Shown one piece after another: positions 17,831 through 26,096 of a stretch of 64,000 bases of DNA. The stretch spans positions 22,914 through 86,913 of the forward strand of contig CAXTRK010000012.1 in NCBI GenBank assembly GCA_964246745.1, given 5' to 3'. The position numbers and the translations under genes were made by a program. The notes beneath the pieces are model-generated. The model was not told where the DNA came from, ran no database searches, and saw nothing but the letters and a program-made list of their open reading frames with translations. Each line of letters opens with the position of its first letter. The first letter of the stretch is position 1. Source of the DNA: Lichenicoccus sp964246745. GTDB lineage: Bacteria > Pseudomonadota > Alphaproteobacteria > Acetobacterales > Acetobacteraceae.

Positions 17831-20800
17831 ATATCTCGCGCCCCTTCATCATGCGGCCGGTGGCGACGATGCTGCTGACCCTGGCCCTCATCCTCGGCGG
17901 ACTGTTCGCCTACGCCAAGCTGCCGGTGGCACCTCTGCCGAACATCGATTTCCCCACCATCATGGTGCAGGCGCAGCAGCCGGGAAGCTCGCCGGACGAG
18001 ATGGCGACCTCGGTCGCCGCACCCTTGGAGCGCCACCTCGGCGTGATCGCCGGCGTCACCGAGATGACCTCGCAGAGCGTCCAGGGCACCACCCGGATCG
18101 TCGTGCAGTTCGATCTCTCACGCAATATCAACGGCGCCGCTTCGGACGTGGAGGCGGCGATCCAGGCGGCGCGCGCCGACCTGCCGACCTCGCTGCGCAG
18201 CAACCCCGAATACTACAAGTTCAATCCGGCGAACTCGCCGATCATGGTGCTGACGCTGACCTCGGCCACGCGCACCATGCCGCAACTGTTCGACTACGCG
18301 ACCAACGTGCTCGAGCAGGCGCTGTCGTCGATCCAGGGCATCGGCCGCACCGAGCCTGGCGGCGCCTCGCTGCCCGCGGTCCGCGTCGAGATGAACCCGT
18401 TGCCGCTGTTCAAGTACGGCATCGGCTTCGAGGACGTGCGCGCGGCGCTGGCTTCGGCCAATGCCGACACGCCCAAGGGCTTCATCGATGTGGACGGCCC
18501 GCATGGCGGCCAGCGCTACCAGCTCGACACCAACGACCAGGCGCGGCGGGCCGCCGATTACCGCGACCTGGTGATCGCTTATCGCAACGGCTCGCCGGTG
18601 CGTCTGCGCGATGTGGCGGAGGTGACGAACAGCGTCGAGGACGTGCATAATCTCGGTCTCACCGACACCAAGCCGGCGGTGATCGTGCTGATCTTTCCGC
18701 AGCCCGGCGCCAACGTCATCAAGACCATCGACGCGATCAAGGCGCAGTTGCCGCAGTTGCGCGCGGCGCTGCCGGGCGGGGTCGACCTGTCGGTCAGCAT
18801 CGACCGTTCGGCCACCATACGCGCGGCATTGGCCGACACCCAGTTCACCATGTGCGTGGCCGTGGTCCTGGTGATCATGGTGGTCCTGGTGTTCCTGCGC
18901 ACCTGGCGCTCGACGCTGATCCCGGCGGTGGCGGTGCCGACCTCGATCATCGGCACCTTCGGCGCGATGTACCTGATGGGCTTCTCGCTCGACACCTTGT
19001 CCTTGATGGCGCTGACCGTCGCCACCGGCTTTGTCGTCGACGACGCCATCGTCGTGCTGGAGAACATCGCGCGGCATATGGAGGCAGGCATGGGCCGGCT
19101 CGAGGCGGCCCTGCTCGGCGCGCGCGAGGTCGGCTTCACCGTGCTCTCGATCACCGTCTCGCTGGTCGCGGTGTTCACCCCGATCCTGCTGCTGGGCGGC
19201 ATCGCCGGGCGATTGTTCTTCGAGTTCTCGATGACGCTGACGCTGACCATCCTGATCTCGTTCGCGCTCTCGCTCACCGTCGTGCCGATGATGTGCGCGC
19301 TGCTGCTGCAGGTGCACCGGCGCGGCATGGCGCGTCCACGCCCGGCGGGGCCGACGCGGCGATTTTTCGCGGGCGTATCCTCGCGCATCGAGATCGCTCT
19401 GAACGGCATGCAGGAAGGCTACGAAAGCAGCCTCGTCTGGGCGCTGCGGCACCGGCTGCTGGTGGTGCTCACCCTGCCGCTGACCATCGCGCTGACCATC
19501 ATGCTGTTCCGGACGATGCCCAAGGGCTTCATTCCCAACGAGGATGTCGGGCTGATCATCGGCTCCATACAGGGCGAGCAATCGATTTCATTCGCCAGTA
19601 TCAGCAAGAAGCTGGAGCAGGCGGAGCGGGTGATCACCGCCGACCCTGACGTGCAGAGCGTCTCCGGCTACACCGGCGGCGGCGACCACGGCGCCAACAC
19701 CGGCATGGTGTTCATCGCGCTCAAGGACATCCATGAGCGCACCGACAGCGTTGACGCAACGATCGCGAGGCTCTCCGGCAAGCTGTCGCACATGGTCGGC
19801 GCCAACGTCTATTTCCGTTCCGCCGCCGACGTGCGCGCGGGCGGGCGAAGCAGCAATGCCGCCTATCAATACACCTTGGAGTCGGACTCGTCGAAGCAGC
19901 TCTACACATGGGCGCCGATCCTGACACGGGCGCTGCAAAAGCGTCCGGAGCTGACACAGGTGGGCTCCGACGTGCAGCAGGGCGGCCCGGCCACCGAGGT
20001 GGCGATCCAGCGCGACAACGCGGCACGGCTGCAGATCACGCCGCAGCTCATCAGCAACACGCTGTATGATGCCTTCGGCCAGCGCAGCGCCTCGGTGATC
20101 TACAACGCGCTCAACCAGTATCATGTGGTGATGGAGGTGCAGCCGCGCTTCTCGCTCTCGCCCGGCATCCTCAACGAGATCTGGGTCAGCACGTCAGGCG
20201 GCACCGCCAATGGCAGCACCGCAAGCAACACCATCCGTGTGACCCGGGCCAGCACCGCGGCGAACACCGGCGGCGGCGGCTCTGGCACCCAGACAGTTGG
20301 CACGCAGACCGCGGCCGGGGGCACCCAGTCCACGACCACCCAGTCGGCGGCCACCCAGTCTGCAACCACCCAGTCGACCAGCCAGCAGTCGCTCGCCAAC
20401 AGCATCAGCAACAGCATCGCCGGCGGCAAGGCCACCTCGAACGGCTCGGCGGTGACCACCTCGGTGGAGACGATGGTGCCGCTGTCGGCGGTGACGCGGA
20501 TTGTCAGCGCGACCACGCCGCTCAGCGTCAATCATCAAGGCAACTTCGTCGCCGCCACGATCTCGTTCGATCTGGCGGCGGGCAAGTCGCTGTCCGACGC
20601 CGGGCAGGTGATCCGCCAGACGATGATCCAGATCCATATGCCGGCCAGCATCCATGGCAGCTTTGCCGGCACCGCGGCACAGTTCGAGAAGACCGTGGGC
20701 GACGAGCCGCTGCTGATCCTGGCAGCGCTCGCCGCGGTCTATGTCACCTTGGGCGTGCTCTATGAGAGCTTCGTGCATCCGCTGACGATCCTGTCCACGC

Positions 20801-21264
20801 TGCCGTCGGCGGGGGTCGGAGCCCTCCTGGCGCTGCAGCTTTTCGGCGAGGAGTTCTCGCTGATCGCGCTGATCGGCGTCATCCTGCTGATCGGCATCGT
20901 GAAGAAGAACGCGATCCTGCTGATCGACTTCGCGCTCAACGCCGAACGCAACGAGGGGCTGGCGCCGCTCGACGCGATCACCCAGGCCTGCCGGCTGCGC
21001 TTCCGCCCGATCATGATGACCAGCTTTGCCGCGGCTCTGGGAGCGCTCCCGCTGGTGTTCGGGCACGGCTATGGCAATGAGCTGCGCCGCCCGCTCGGGC
21101 TGTCGGTGGTTGGCGGGCTGGTCGTCAGCCAGGCGCTGACGCTCTATACGACGCCGGTCATCTACCTCTATCTCGACCGCATGCGGCATTGGTGGAATGC
21201 ACGCTGGAACCGACGGCGCGCCGCGCGTCCGGGACGCTTGCCAAAGGGTGCACCTGCCGAATGA
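17827..21264 (+). CDS. mdtC: RND efflux pump subunit (MdtC-type) with long low-complexity insert
   Basis: This 1,145-residue RND transporter is about 100 residues longer than usual for MdtC. It starts MNISRPFIMRPVATMLLTLA, and helix 4 has DTLSLMALTVATGFVVDDAIVVLEN. The extra length is a T/S/Q/G-rich stretch at about residues 783-880 with near repeats of TTQSAATQSATTQSTSQQS, between the segment ending LNEIWVSTSGG and VPLSAVTRIVSATTPLS. That is the same periplasmic position as the shorter insert in MdtB. Reading frame is intact. Start overlaps mdtB (ATGA) and stop overlaps the next gene (ATGA). Confidence 0.93.
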   Translation: MNISRPFIMRPVATMLLTLALILGGLFAYAKLPVAPLPNIDFPTIMVQAQQPGSSPDEMATSVAAPLERHLGVIAGVTEMTSQSVQGTTRIVVQFDLSRNINGAASDVEAAIQAARADLPTSLRSNPEYYKFNPANSPIMVLTLTSATRTMPQLFDYATNVLEQALSSIQGIGRTEPGGASLPAVRVEMNPLPLFKYGIGFEDVRAALASANADTPKGFIDVDGPHGGQRYQLDTNDQARRAADYRDLVIAYRNGSPVRLRDVAEVTNSVEDVHNLGLTDTKPAVIVLIFPQPGANVIKTIDAIKAQLPQLRAALPGGVDLSVSIDRSATIRAALADTQFTMCVAVVLVIMVVLVFLRTWRSTLIPAVAVPTSIIGTFGAMYLMGFSLDTLSLMALTVATGFVVDDAIVVLENIARHMEAGMGRLEAALLGAREVGFTVLSITVSLVAVFTPILLLGGIAGRLFFEFSMTLTLTILISFALSLTVVPMMCALLLQVHRRGMARPRPAGPTRRFFAGVSSRIEIALNGMQEGYESSLVWALRHRLLVVLTLPLTIALTIMLFRTMPKGFIPNEDVGLIIGSIQGEQSISFASISKKLEQAERVITADPDVQSVSGYTGGGDHGANTGMVFIALKDIHERTDSVDATIARLSGKLSHMVGANVYFRSAADVRAGGRSSNAAYQYTLESDSSKQLYTWAPILTRALQKRPELTQVGSDVQQGGPATEVAIQRDNAARLQITPQLISNTLYDAFGQRSASVIYNALNQYHVVMEVQPRFSLSPGILNEIWVSTSGGTANGSTASNTIRVTRASTAANTGGGGSGTQTVGTQTAAGGTQSTTTQSAATQSATTQSTSQQSLANSISNSIAGGKATSNGSAVTTSVETMVPLSAVTRIVSATTPLSVNHQGNFVAATISFDLAAGKSLSDAGQVIRQTMIQIHMPASIHGSFAGTAAQFEKTVGDEPLLILAALAAVYVTLGVLYESFVHPLTILSTLPSAGVGALLALQLFGEEFSLIALIGVILLIGIVKKNAILLIDFALNAERNEGLAPLDAITQACRLRFRPIMMTSFAAALGALPLVFGHGYGNELRRPLGLSVVGGLVVSQALTLYTTPVIYLYLDRMRHWWNARWNRRRAARPGRLPKGAPAE

Positions 21265-22826
21265 GACAACGAAGGTCCGGACTTCGCGCCCGCTTGCCGG
21301 CGAGGCGGGTTTTGCACGCCCTGCTGCCGGCCGCCTTGCTGCCCACGCTGGACGGCTGCATGGTCGGACCCGATTACCATCGCCCGAGCGCGATCGTCTC
21401 GGAACGCTTCAAGGAATTGCAGCCGGCGCCGGGCTGGCAGCGGGCCGCGCCCGAACTCGCCGACCTCGGCAAGGGACGCTGGTGGCTGATCTATGACGAT
21501 CCGGTGCTGGATGGGCTTGAGGCGCAGGTCAGCATCTCCAACCAGAACGTCAAGGTGGCGGAGGCCAACTACCGGCAGGCGCAGGCCCTGGTGAATGTCG
21601 AGCGTTCGAGCCTGTATCCAAGCTTGAGCGGCACTCCGGCGGTGACACGCAACTCGAGCGGCGTCGGCAGCAACGCGGTTGCCGGCGTGACCAACGCGGT
21701 CATTCCCTTCAGCCGAAAGAACAGCATCACCAGCACCACCTATCAGCTTGAGGCCACCGCAAGCTGGGATCTCGACCTGTGGGGGCGGATACGCCGTCAG
21801 GTGGAAAGCGACGTCGCCGCCGCCCAGGCGAGTGCCGCGGACCTCGCCAACGCGACGCTCTCCTACCAGGCCGCGCTGGCCACCGACTACTTCGATCTGC
21901 GTGCCGAGGACTCGCTGCAGGATCTGCTCAATCGGACCGTGGCAAGCTACGAGGAGTCGCTGCGGGTGACACGCAACCAGTATCAGGCCGGCCTCGGCAC
22001 GACCTCGCCCACCGCTTTGCTGCAGGCCGAGACACTGCTCCAGCAGACCCGCGCGGACGCGGTCGATGTCGGTGTGCTGCGCGCGCAGTACGAGCATGCC
22101 ATCGCCGTGTTGACCGGTCGGCCTCCCGCCGAGCTGAGCCTGCCGCCCCTGGACCTGCCGGCGCGCATACCGGCGACTCCGGTGCTGCTGCCAGCGGCGA
22201 TGTTGCAGCGCAGGCCCGACGTCGCCGCGGCGGAGCGCGCCATGGAGCAGGAGAACGCGCTGATCGGGGTGGACGTGGCGGCATTCTACCCTGCTGTCAG
22301 CCTGTCGGCGGCGTATGGCTGGACCGGCAATCCGATCGGCTCGCTGATCCAGGCCTCCAACCGGCTGTGGTCGCTTGGCGCCAGCGCCACCGAGGTGCTG
22401 TTCGAAGGCGGCCTGCGTTCCGCCTCGATCGACGAGGCCCGCGCCGCCTATGATGCCTCGGTGGCGTCGTACCGTCAGACGGTGCTGACCGCGTTCGAGA
22501 CGACCGAGGACGATCTCTCGGGCTTGCGCATCCTGGCCGAGCAGGCGCGGTCGGAAGCCCTCGCCGTGTCGCTGTCGGAGCAAGCCGTCACGGTGGCACT
22601 CAACCAGTATCGTGCCGGCACGGTCGACTACACCACAGTCGTCACCGCGCAGACCACGGCGCTCAGCAACGAACAGACCGCGCTGACGATCCAGCAGAAC
22701 CGATTGATCGACAGCGTGTCGCTGATCGAGCAGATGGGCGGAGGGTGGCAAGCCGCCGATCTGCCGAGCAAGAATTCATTGCAGACCTATAATCCGCTGA
22801 TTCCCGCCTTTCTGGAAGGCAAATAG
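21261..22826 (+). CDS. Outer-membrane efflux lipoprotein (OprM/NodT family)
   Basis: This 521-residue TolC-superfamily channel starts at the ATG that overlaps the mdtC stop (ATGA). The signal peptide ends in TLDGC, a lipobox with the lipidated Cys followed by MVGPDYHRP, the typical OprM mature start. Two outer-membrane efflux repeats follow (WWLIYDDPVLDGLEAQ, ATASWDLDLWGRIRRQVESDVAAAQ, LRRPDVAAAERAMEQENALIGVDVAAFYPAVSLSAAYGW). It completes a four-gene tripartite efflux operon. An upstream in-frame ATG lies inside mdtC and was rejected. Confidence 0.93.
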   Translation: MRQRRSGLRARLPARRVLHALLPAALLPTLDGCMVGPDYHRPSAIVSERFKELQPAPGWQRAAPELADLGKGRWWLIYDDPVLDGLEAQVSISNQNVKVAEANYRQAQALVNVERSSLYPSLSGTPAVTRNSSGVGSNAVAGVTNAVIPFSRKNSITSTTYQLEATASWDLDLWGRIRRQVESDVAAAQASAADLANATLSYQAALATDYFDLRAEDSLQDLLNRTVASYEESLRVTRNQYQAGLGTTSPTALLQAETLLQQTRADAVDVGVLRAQYEHAIAVLTGRPPAELSLPPLDLPARIPATPVLLPAAMLQRRPDVAAAERAMEQENALIGVDVAAFYPAVSLSAAYGWTGNPIGSLIQASNRLWSLGASATEVLFEGGLRSASIDEARAAYDASVASYRQTVLTAFETTEDDLSGLRILAEQARSEALAVSLSEQAVTVALNQYRAGTVDYTTVVTAQTTALSNEQTALTIQQNRLIDSVSLIEQMGGGWQAADLPSKNSLQTYNPLIPAFLEGK

Positions 22827-22848
22827 CGCAAGCCACCCACCGTTCCGC

Positions 22849-23022
22849 TCAAAATATCGCCTTACCGGCCAGGACGCCGAGCACCAGGAAAATCAGGAAG
22901 ATCACGATGAAGATGAAGAACAGGATCTTGGCAATGCCCGCGGACGCGGCCGACACGCCGCCGAAGCCGAAGATGCCGGCGATGATCGAAATGACCAGAA
23001 ACAGCAAGGCGAGTTTCAGCAT
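22849..23022 (-). CDS. DUF1328 (YtjA-type) small membrane protein
   Basis: This 57-residue protein starts MLKLALLFLVISIIAGIFGFGG, continues VSAASAGIAKILFFIF and ends with a second hydrophobic helix and GVLAGKAIF. This is the DUF1328/YtjA two-helix membrane protein pattern. Function is unknown; members are often next to stress-response genes, and a CsbD-like gene is immediately upstream on the same strand. A GGAG ribosome-binding site is about 9 nt before the ATG. Confidence 0.85.
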   Translation of the reverse strand: MLKLALLFLVISIIAGIFGFGGVSAASAGIAKILFFIFIVIFLIFLVLGVLAGKAIF

Positions 23023-23057
23023 GATGTGATCTCCAGAGTTTCAAGGCAGGCCGGGCG

Positions 23058-23312
23058 TCAACGTCTCGCGAACAGCGCGCCGATGACAAAGCCGATGCCG
23101 GTGGCGGCGACCAGGGCTACGATCGGCTGATCCGCGGTGAGATCGCGCAGCGTGTCGAGCGTCTCTCCATAGGTGCCCTGGGCTTGGCCCATGGCCTGAC
23201 GCGCCTTGCCTTTCGCCTGGGTGGCGCCATCGCCAAGCAGCCCTCCCATGCCGTCCTGAACCTTGCCGATGGTGTCCTCGGCGGCCCCTTCGATACGGTT
23301 GCTGTCGATCAT
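23058..23312 (-). CDS. CsbD-like stress protein with C-terminal membrane anchor (second copy)
   Basis: This 84-residue protein has the same hybrid design as the protein at 10981-11274. The CsbD-like N-terminus reads SNRIEGAAEDTIGKVQDGMGGLLGD and AKGKARQAMGQAQGTYGE, and the DUF883-like end reads TADQPIVALVAATGIGFVIGALFARR. The ATG at 23312 follows CAGGG. The 35-bp gap to the DUF1328 gene suggests a two-gene stress operon. Confidence 0.8.
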   Translation of the reverse strand: MIDSNRIEGAAEDTIGKVQDGMGGLLGDGATQAKGKARQAMGQAQGTYGETLDTLRDLTADQPIVALVAATGIGFVIGALFARR

Positions 23313-23433
23313 CCCTGCATGCTCCCCGATGCGTTTGCCGCGGGTCAACGCGCAAGCCGGTGCCGAGATGCGCGTGCGGCTCGCCAAATCGTTATGCTTC
23401 CGTGGACGGCGGCGTCGGCTTTCGCTGTTGCCT

Positions 23434-24205
23434 TCAACGACAAATGGCGGGTGGTGGCAGCATCTCGACGAGATCGCCGCCCGGCACTGCGCCGCACACG
23501 GCGATTGGGAGATCACCGGTCCGCAGCGCCTCCGCCGCCTCGACCAATCCTCCCATCGCGCGCCGATAGAGCGCCCCGCCAAGGCTGACGCGACGCACGC
23601 CCGCTGCGGCGAGCTGAGTAAGGTGCACGCCGGGACCGATCAGCACGTTGACTGGCTTGGGCGCGACCGCGCGCACGACGGCACTGATCGCCTCCATGTC
23701 AGGAAGGCCGGGTATCGTCGAGATCCGGACGGCCGTTCAGGAAATTGTCATTGCGGCCGGTCAGGAGAATACGCCCGCGAGCCGCTCTTGCTGCCGCGCG
23801 GACGCGAGCGACGGCGTTGTCGAAATCGTGGATCGGACGAGCAGGATCAGCGGTTGTGTCCTCGATGCCGAGCCCCGCAAGTCCGCCGAGGATCGCGGCT
23901 TCGACGGTGGCGGCGCAGTCCTCCGGCGTCGGGCCGTAGCCGTCCTCCAGGTCACCGTTCACCGGCAGCCCGGTGGCACGCGCCAACAGAGCGGCGTTGG
24001 CAACTGACTCTGCGAGGCTCACCGCATGGGTGCCATCCTGGCGGCCCATCGCCGCGGCGATCGCGAAGGAAGAGCTGCCGAGCGCCTCGAATCCCGACCG
24101 CTTGAGCAGCACAGCCGAGGCGCCGTCCCAGGCGTTGGGCATGATAAACGCACCGGGCCGATCATGCAGGGCGCGAAACCGTTCATAGGCGCTGATGGAG
24201 CTCAC
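23434..24205 (-). pseudogene. Isocitrate lyase/PEP mutase family protein, internally deleted and frameshifted
   Basis: The 5' frame (24205 to 23699) encodes MSSISAYERFRALH, PNAWDGASAVLLKRSGFEALGSSSFA, GLPVNGDLEDGYG and RILLTGRNDNFLNGRPDLDDT, all classic for this family. It then ends in RPS-stop. The rest of the protein continues in another frame from about 23715 to 23434 (GLPDMEAISAVVRAVAPKPVNVLIGPG, GVRRVSLGGALYRRAMGGLVEAAEALR). The roughly 20 residues normally found between DDT and PGLPD (the AGADVLYAPG segment) are missing. The lesion is therefore a deletion of about 55-60 bp that also shifts frame. A C-C bond lyase lacking this strand should be inactive. An assembly error cannot be excluded. 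Confidence 0.8.
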
Positions 24206-24251
24206 GGCGTTGCCTTACCCTCGAACTGCTCTCCGGACGTCTCCACGGTGA

Positions 24252-24440
24252 TCACGGCCGCACCAGGAGGGCGTGCGGGCTGGAAGCCAGGCGCAGGAAA
24301 ATGCGATCCTCGCGGCGGATGAAGCGTTCCTGTCGCGCAAACTCGTAATTTTCCCTGCCGGTCGGGTCATTCCGTAGCCGGTCGCGATAGGCTTCGTAGG
24401 CGGTGAGATCGGAGACATGGTCGATGCGGACGAGCGGCAT
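24252..24440 (-). pseudogene. NIPSNAP-like protein, C-terminal fragment
   Basis: This 62-codon frame reads MPLVRIDHVSDLTAYEAYRD, then RLRNDPTGRENYEFARQERF and IRREDRIFLRL. It resembles the C-terminal half of NIPSNAP-domain proteins (AYEAYR...DP...A....FI.REERSFLRP). The N-terminal half of the ferredoxin-like fold is absent, and the tautomerase gene ends only 43 bp upstream, so it is most likely a 5'-truncated remnant. An ATG exists and a short product is possible. Confidence 0.5.
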
Positions 24441-24483
24441 GGCCGTGCGGTCTCCTGCTGATCGGATTCTGGGATTGAGGGGA

Positions 24484-24879
24484 TCAGGCTGCTTTGGAGG
24501 CTTGTGCTCGTTGCGTTTGGGTCTGGCCGTCCCAGCCCCACGAATCACCGGGCACCTCGTGCACGACGACGTAGGTCACGGGGGTGAGGTCGGCACCGAG
24601 CACGGAGCGCAGGAGCCGCATGGCTTCGTCGACGAAGCGCGCCTTTTCCTCGGCCGTATTCGTGCCTTCCGTCACCTTCACCTCGAGGTGGGCGGCGGCC
24701 CGCACCTGCTCGCCACCTATGGACCAGGCCGCAGCGGACACCTGCTCCACCAGTACGGCGGTCAGTTCGGCGCTCTTGCGCATGACTCCAGCCATCAACC
24801 GCGTCGCCTTCTGCTGCAGGCATCGCACCTGCTCGGGCGCCAGTATCGGACCGGCCACTTTGATGCTCACGAACGGCAT
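24484..24879 (-). CDS. 4-oxalocrotonate tautomerase family protein
   Basis: This 131-residue protein starts MPFVSIKVAGPILAPEQV, placing the catalytic Pro1 of the tautomerase superfamily after Met removal. It continues with VRAAAHLEVKVTEGTNTAEEKARFV and ends DSWGWDGQTQTQRA. Such enzymes isomerise enol/keto acids or related small aromatics. The ribosome-binding site (GAGGAGGTG) is very strong. It is divergent from a LysR gene and leads the row containing the NIPSNAP fragment and the broken PEP-mutase gene. Confidence 0.85.
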   Translation of the reverse strand: MPFVSIKVAGPILAPEQVRCLQQKATRLMAGVMRKSAELTAVLVEQVSAAAWSIGGEQVRAAAHLEVKVTEGTNTAEEKARFVDEAMRLLRSVLGADLTPVTYVVVHEVPGDSWGWDGQTQTQRAQASKAA

Positions 24880-24994
24880 CACCTCCTCCTCTTCGCCCCC
24901 CGGTTCTGCCCGGCCTTGACGCAGCAGGCTTAGCAGTGCAGGACCTTTCTCGAAAACGGGAGATTCCGAACCCACATTTGGGCAGAGCCGGGCG

Positions 24995-25882
24995 ATGGCC
25001 GCACGGGTCAACCTCGACGTGGATGCGCTGCGCAGCTTCGTGCTTGGTCTAGAGCTCGGCAGCTTCTCGCGCGCGGCCGAGCGCGTCGGCCGCTCGTCTT
25101 CGGCTGTCAGCGAGCAGATGGCCCGGCTGGAAGCCCAGGCCGGACGTTCGCTGCTCCGCCGGCAGGGCCGGAGCTTGGCGCCCACGGATGCTGGGGAGGC
25201 CATGCTGGGCTACGCTCGTCGCTTGCTGGAGCTGAATGATCAGGCGGTGGCTGCAGTGCGCGGCGCCGAGCTGGAGGGCTGGGCGCGGCTCGGACTGCCT
25301 CAGGACTTCGCGGAGCAATGGCTGCCGGAAGTGCTGGGCCGGTTCGCGCGCCAGCATCCGCGCGTGCGGGTCGAAGCGCGTGCGGAGCGCAACAGCGAAC
25401 TGGTTGAACGCGTAGGGATGGGCAAGCTCGACCTTGCCCTGGTCTGGGGCGGTCCGGAAGGGCCGCACGCGGAGCGCCTGGCAGAGCTGCCGGTCCGTTG
25501 GATCGGGCCGGCAAGGCGCGAGCTGCTCTGGCACCCCGGCGAGCCACTGCCGCTGGTCCTTTTCGAGCCGCCCTGCCAGTTCCGGACCCTCGGCATCGCG
25601 GCGCTCGATGCGGCCGGCATCTCGTGGCGGCTTGCCTTTACCAGCCCGAGCTTGGCCGGGCTCTGGGCCGCGGTCGCAGCCGGTCTAGGCGTCAGCTTGC
25701 GCACTCCGGCCGGACTGCCGGGCAGCGTTCGCCTCCTGGATCAGGGCGAGGTCGGGCTGCCCGCCTTACCGCGAATCGCGCTGTCGCTGCATGTGGCTGA
25801 GGCAGACCCGCCACCGGCCGTGGCCCGGCTCACCACCATATTGCGTGAAACCTTGTCCGAGACGCTGGCACCGTTCGAGTAG
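24995..25882 (+). CDS. LysR-family transcriptional regulator
   Basis: This 295-residue protein has the N-terminal winged helix typical of LysR (LDVDALRSFVLGLELGSFSRAAERVGRSSSAVSEQMARLE, about residues 7-45), then the substrate-binding domain (ARLGLPQDFAEQWLPEVLGRFARQHP, LDLALVWGG). It is divergent from the tautomerase gene with a 115-bp gap, so it probably regulates that gene in response to a small effector. Its stop codon is 5 bp before the left target duplication of the transposon at 25894. Confidence 0.93.
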   Translation: MAARVNLDVDALRSFVLGLELGSFSRAAERVGRSSSAVSEQMARLEAQAGRSLLRRQGRSLAPTDAGEAMLGYARRLLELNDQAVAAVRGAELEGWARLGLPQDFAEQWLPEVLGRFARQHPRVRVEARAERNSELVERVGMGKLDLALVWGGPEGPHAERLAELPVRWIGPARRELLWHPGEPLPLVLFEPPCQFRTLGIAALDAAGISWRLAFTSPSLAGLWAAVAAGLGVSLRTPAGLPGSVRLLDQGEVGLPALPRIALSLHVAEADPPPAVARLTTILRETLSETLAPFE

Positions 25883-25887
25883 GACCC

Positions 25888-25893
25888 CCTAAT
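25888..25893. repeat. Left target-site duplication (CCTAAT)
   Basis: CCTAAT lies immediately before the left terminal repeat and is repeated exactly at 27276-27281, immediately after the right one. A 6-bp duplication fits transposases of the Tn552 branch; related Tn7, Mu and Tn5053 elements make 5 bp. Confidence 0.75.
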
Positions 25894-26030
25894 TGTAGCG
25901 GCGCACAATGATGGATGCCCAGACGCGCAATAGAGCCCTCGATCCGACGCAAATTAGCTGAGACGGAAGCAAGCTTCCGACGCACATTAGCTGAGACTCA
26001 ACGCATACTCGGTGAGACGGACGCGCAATA
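25894..26030 (+). repeat. Left terminal inverted repeat with box array
   Basis: The outer 20 bp (TGTAGCGGCGCACAATGATG) match the right end at 19 positions. Boxes with an ACGC/GCGC core start at 25901, 25922 (GACGCGCAATAG), 25946 (GACGCAAATTAGCTGAGAC), 25979 (GACGCACATTAGCTGAGAC), 26000 (AACGCATACTCGGTGAGAC) and 26020 (GACGCGCAATA). Most are spaced 20-24 bp, about two helical turns. Confidence 0.8.
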
Positions 26031-26096
26031 GATTTCCAGCGGGGCATGATGACCGGCTACGGCCAAATTCTGTCTCAAGCGGCCCTTCGTGCGACG

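Noticed and set aside
20170..20470. Frameshift or misassembly in mdtC
   Set aside because: The frame is open throughout, both flanks align with RND proteins and the paralogue has a smaller insert at the same site, so it is an insertion rather than an error.
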